DNA from: Pyramidobacter sp.
Lineage (GTDB): Bacteria > Synergistota > Synergistia > Synergistales > Dethiosulfovibrionaceae
DNA length: 5,377 nt
Direction of reading: 5' to 3'
NCBI GenBank assembly: GCA_016286835.1
Contig: JAEEUD010000142.1
Coordinates: 1-5,377, forward strand
The notes under the pieces are model-generated. The model saw only the letters and a list, made by a program, of their open reading frames with translations. It did not search any database and was not told the DNA's origin. This document shows, piece after piece, positions 5,332-5,377 of this stretch. The translations under genes were made by a program, and so were the position numbers. Each line of letters starts with the position of its first letter. Position 1 is the first letter of the stretch.

Positions 5332-5377
5332 ATGAACGAGTTTGTCGCAAGCCTGATTCAGGGACTGATTCAGGGAC
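5332..5377 (+). CDS. uppP: 5' end of a probable undecaprenyl-diphosphatase (partial)
   Basis: The first 15 codons before the window ends read MNEFVASLIQGLIQG, and the next codon begins with C. This resembles the N terminus of UppP/BacA, where a membrane helix of the form 'LIxGIxQG' runs into LTEFLPVSSSGH; a C as first base fits the expected Leu. UppP recycles undecaprenyl diphosphate, the lipid carrier for peptidoglycan and O-antigen. AAAGGTGG at 5318-5325 is a good ribosome binding site 6 nt upstream. An out-of-frame ATG at 5328 is less well placed. The gene follows rnj by 89 bp on the same strand with no strong terminator, so partial co-transcription is possible. The identification rests on very few residues. 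Confidence 0.45.
   Translation, partial: MNEFVASLIQGLIQG

Overview
This window comes from a diderm (outer-membrane) bacterium of moderate G+C that makes lipopolysaccharide and also uses RNase J. That mix, with an LptC gene running straight into a short LptD gene and an RNase J/GreA pair next door, fits Synergistota best. A diderm Firmicute (Negativicutes) is the main alternative. The lineage is inferred from gene content and protein character, not from a marker gene.

Layout. Left block (+ strand, 1-2581): the 3' end of an unidentified gene with a Lys/Glu-rich tail, then lptC (192-728), then lptD (728-2581). lptC and lptD overlap at their stop/start codons. Together they supply the inner-membrane/periplasmic bridge and the outer-membrane translocon of the LPS export machine. 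The gap 2582-2813 holds a long compound hairpin just after lptD and a strong terminator just after greA, so two converging transcripts meet here.

Middle (- strand, 2814-3308): greA, the transcript-cleavage factor that rescues backtracked RNA polymerase, probably starting at a GTG. Right block (+ strand, 3437-5242): rnj, a full-length RNase J with a basic N-terminal extension of about 50 residues, followed by the first 15 codons of a probable undecaprenyl-diphosphatase gene (uppP/bacA).

The most interesting non-coding stretch is the roughly 130 bp between greA and rnj. It carries two perfect inverted repeats and two candidate divergent sigma70-type promoters whose -10 elements overlap. One repeat fills the spacer of the rnj promoter and would form a hairpin at the extreme 5' end of the greA mRNA. 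The other overlaps the greA -35 region and would form a hairpin in the rnj leader. This suggests, without proving, coordinated control of an RNA polymerase rescue factor and a 5'-to-3' RNA-decay enzyme. Otherwise the window looks like ordinary housekeeping DNA; I see no mobile element, CRISPR array, tRNA or rRNA.
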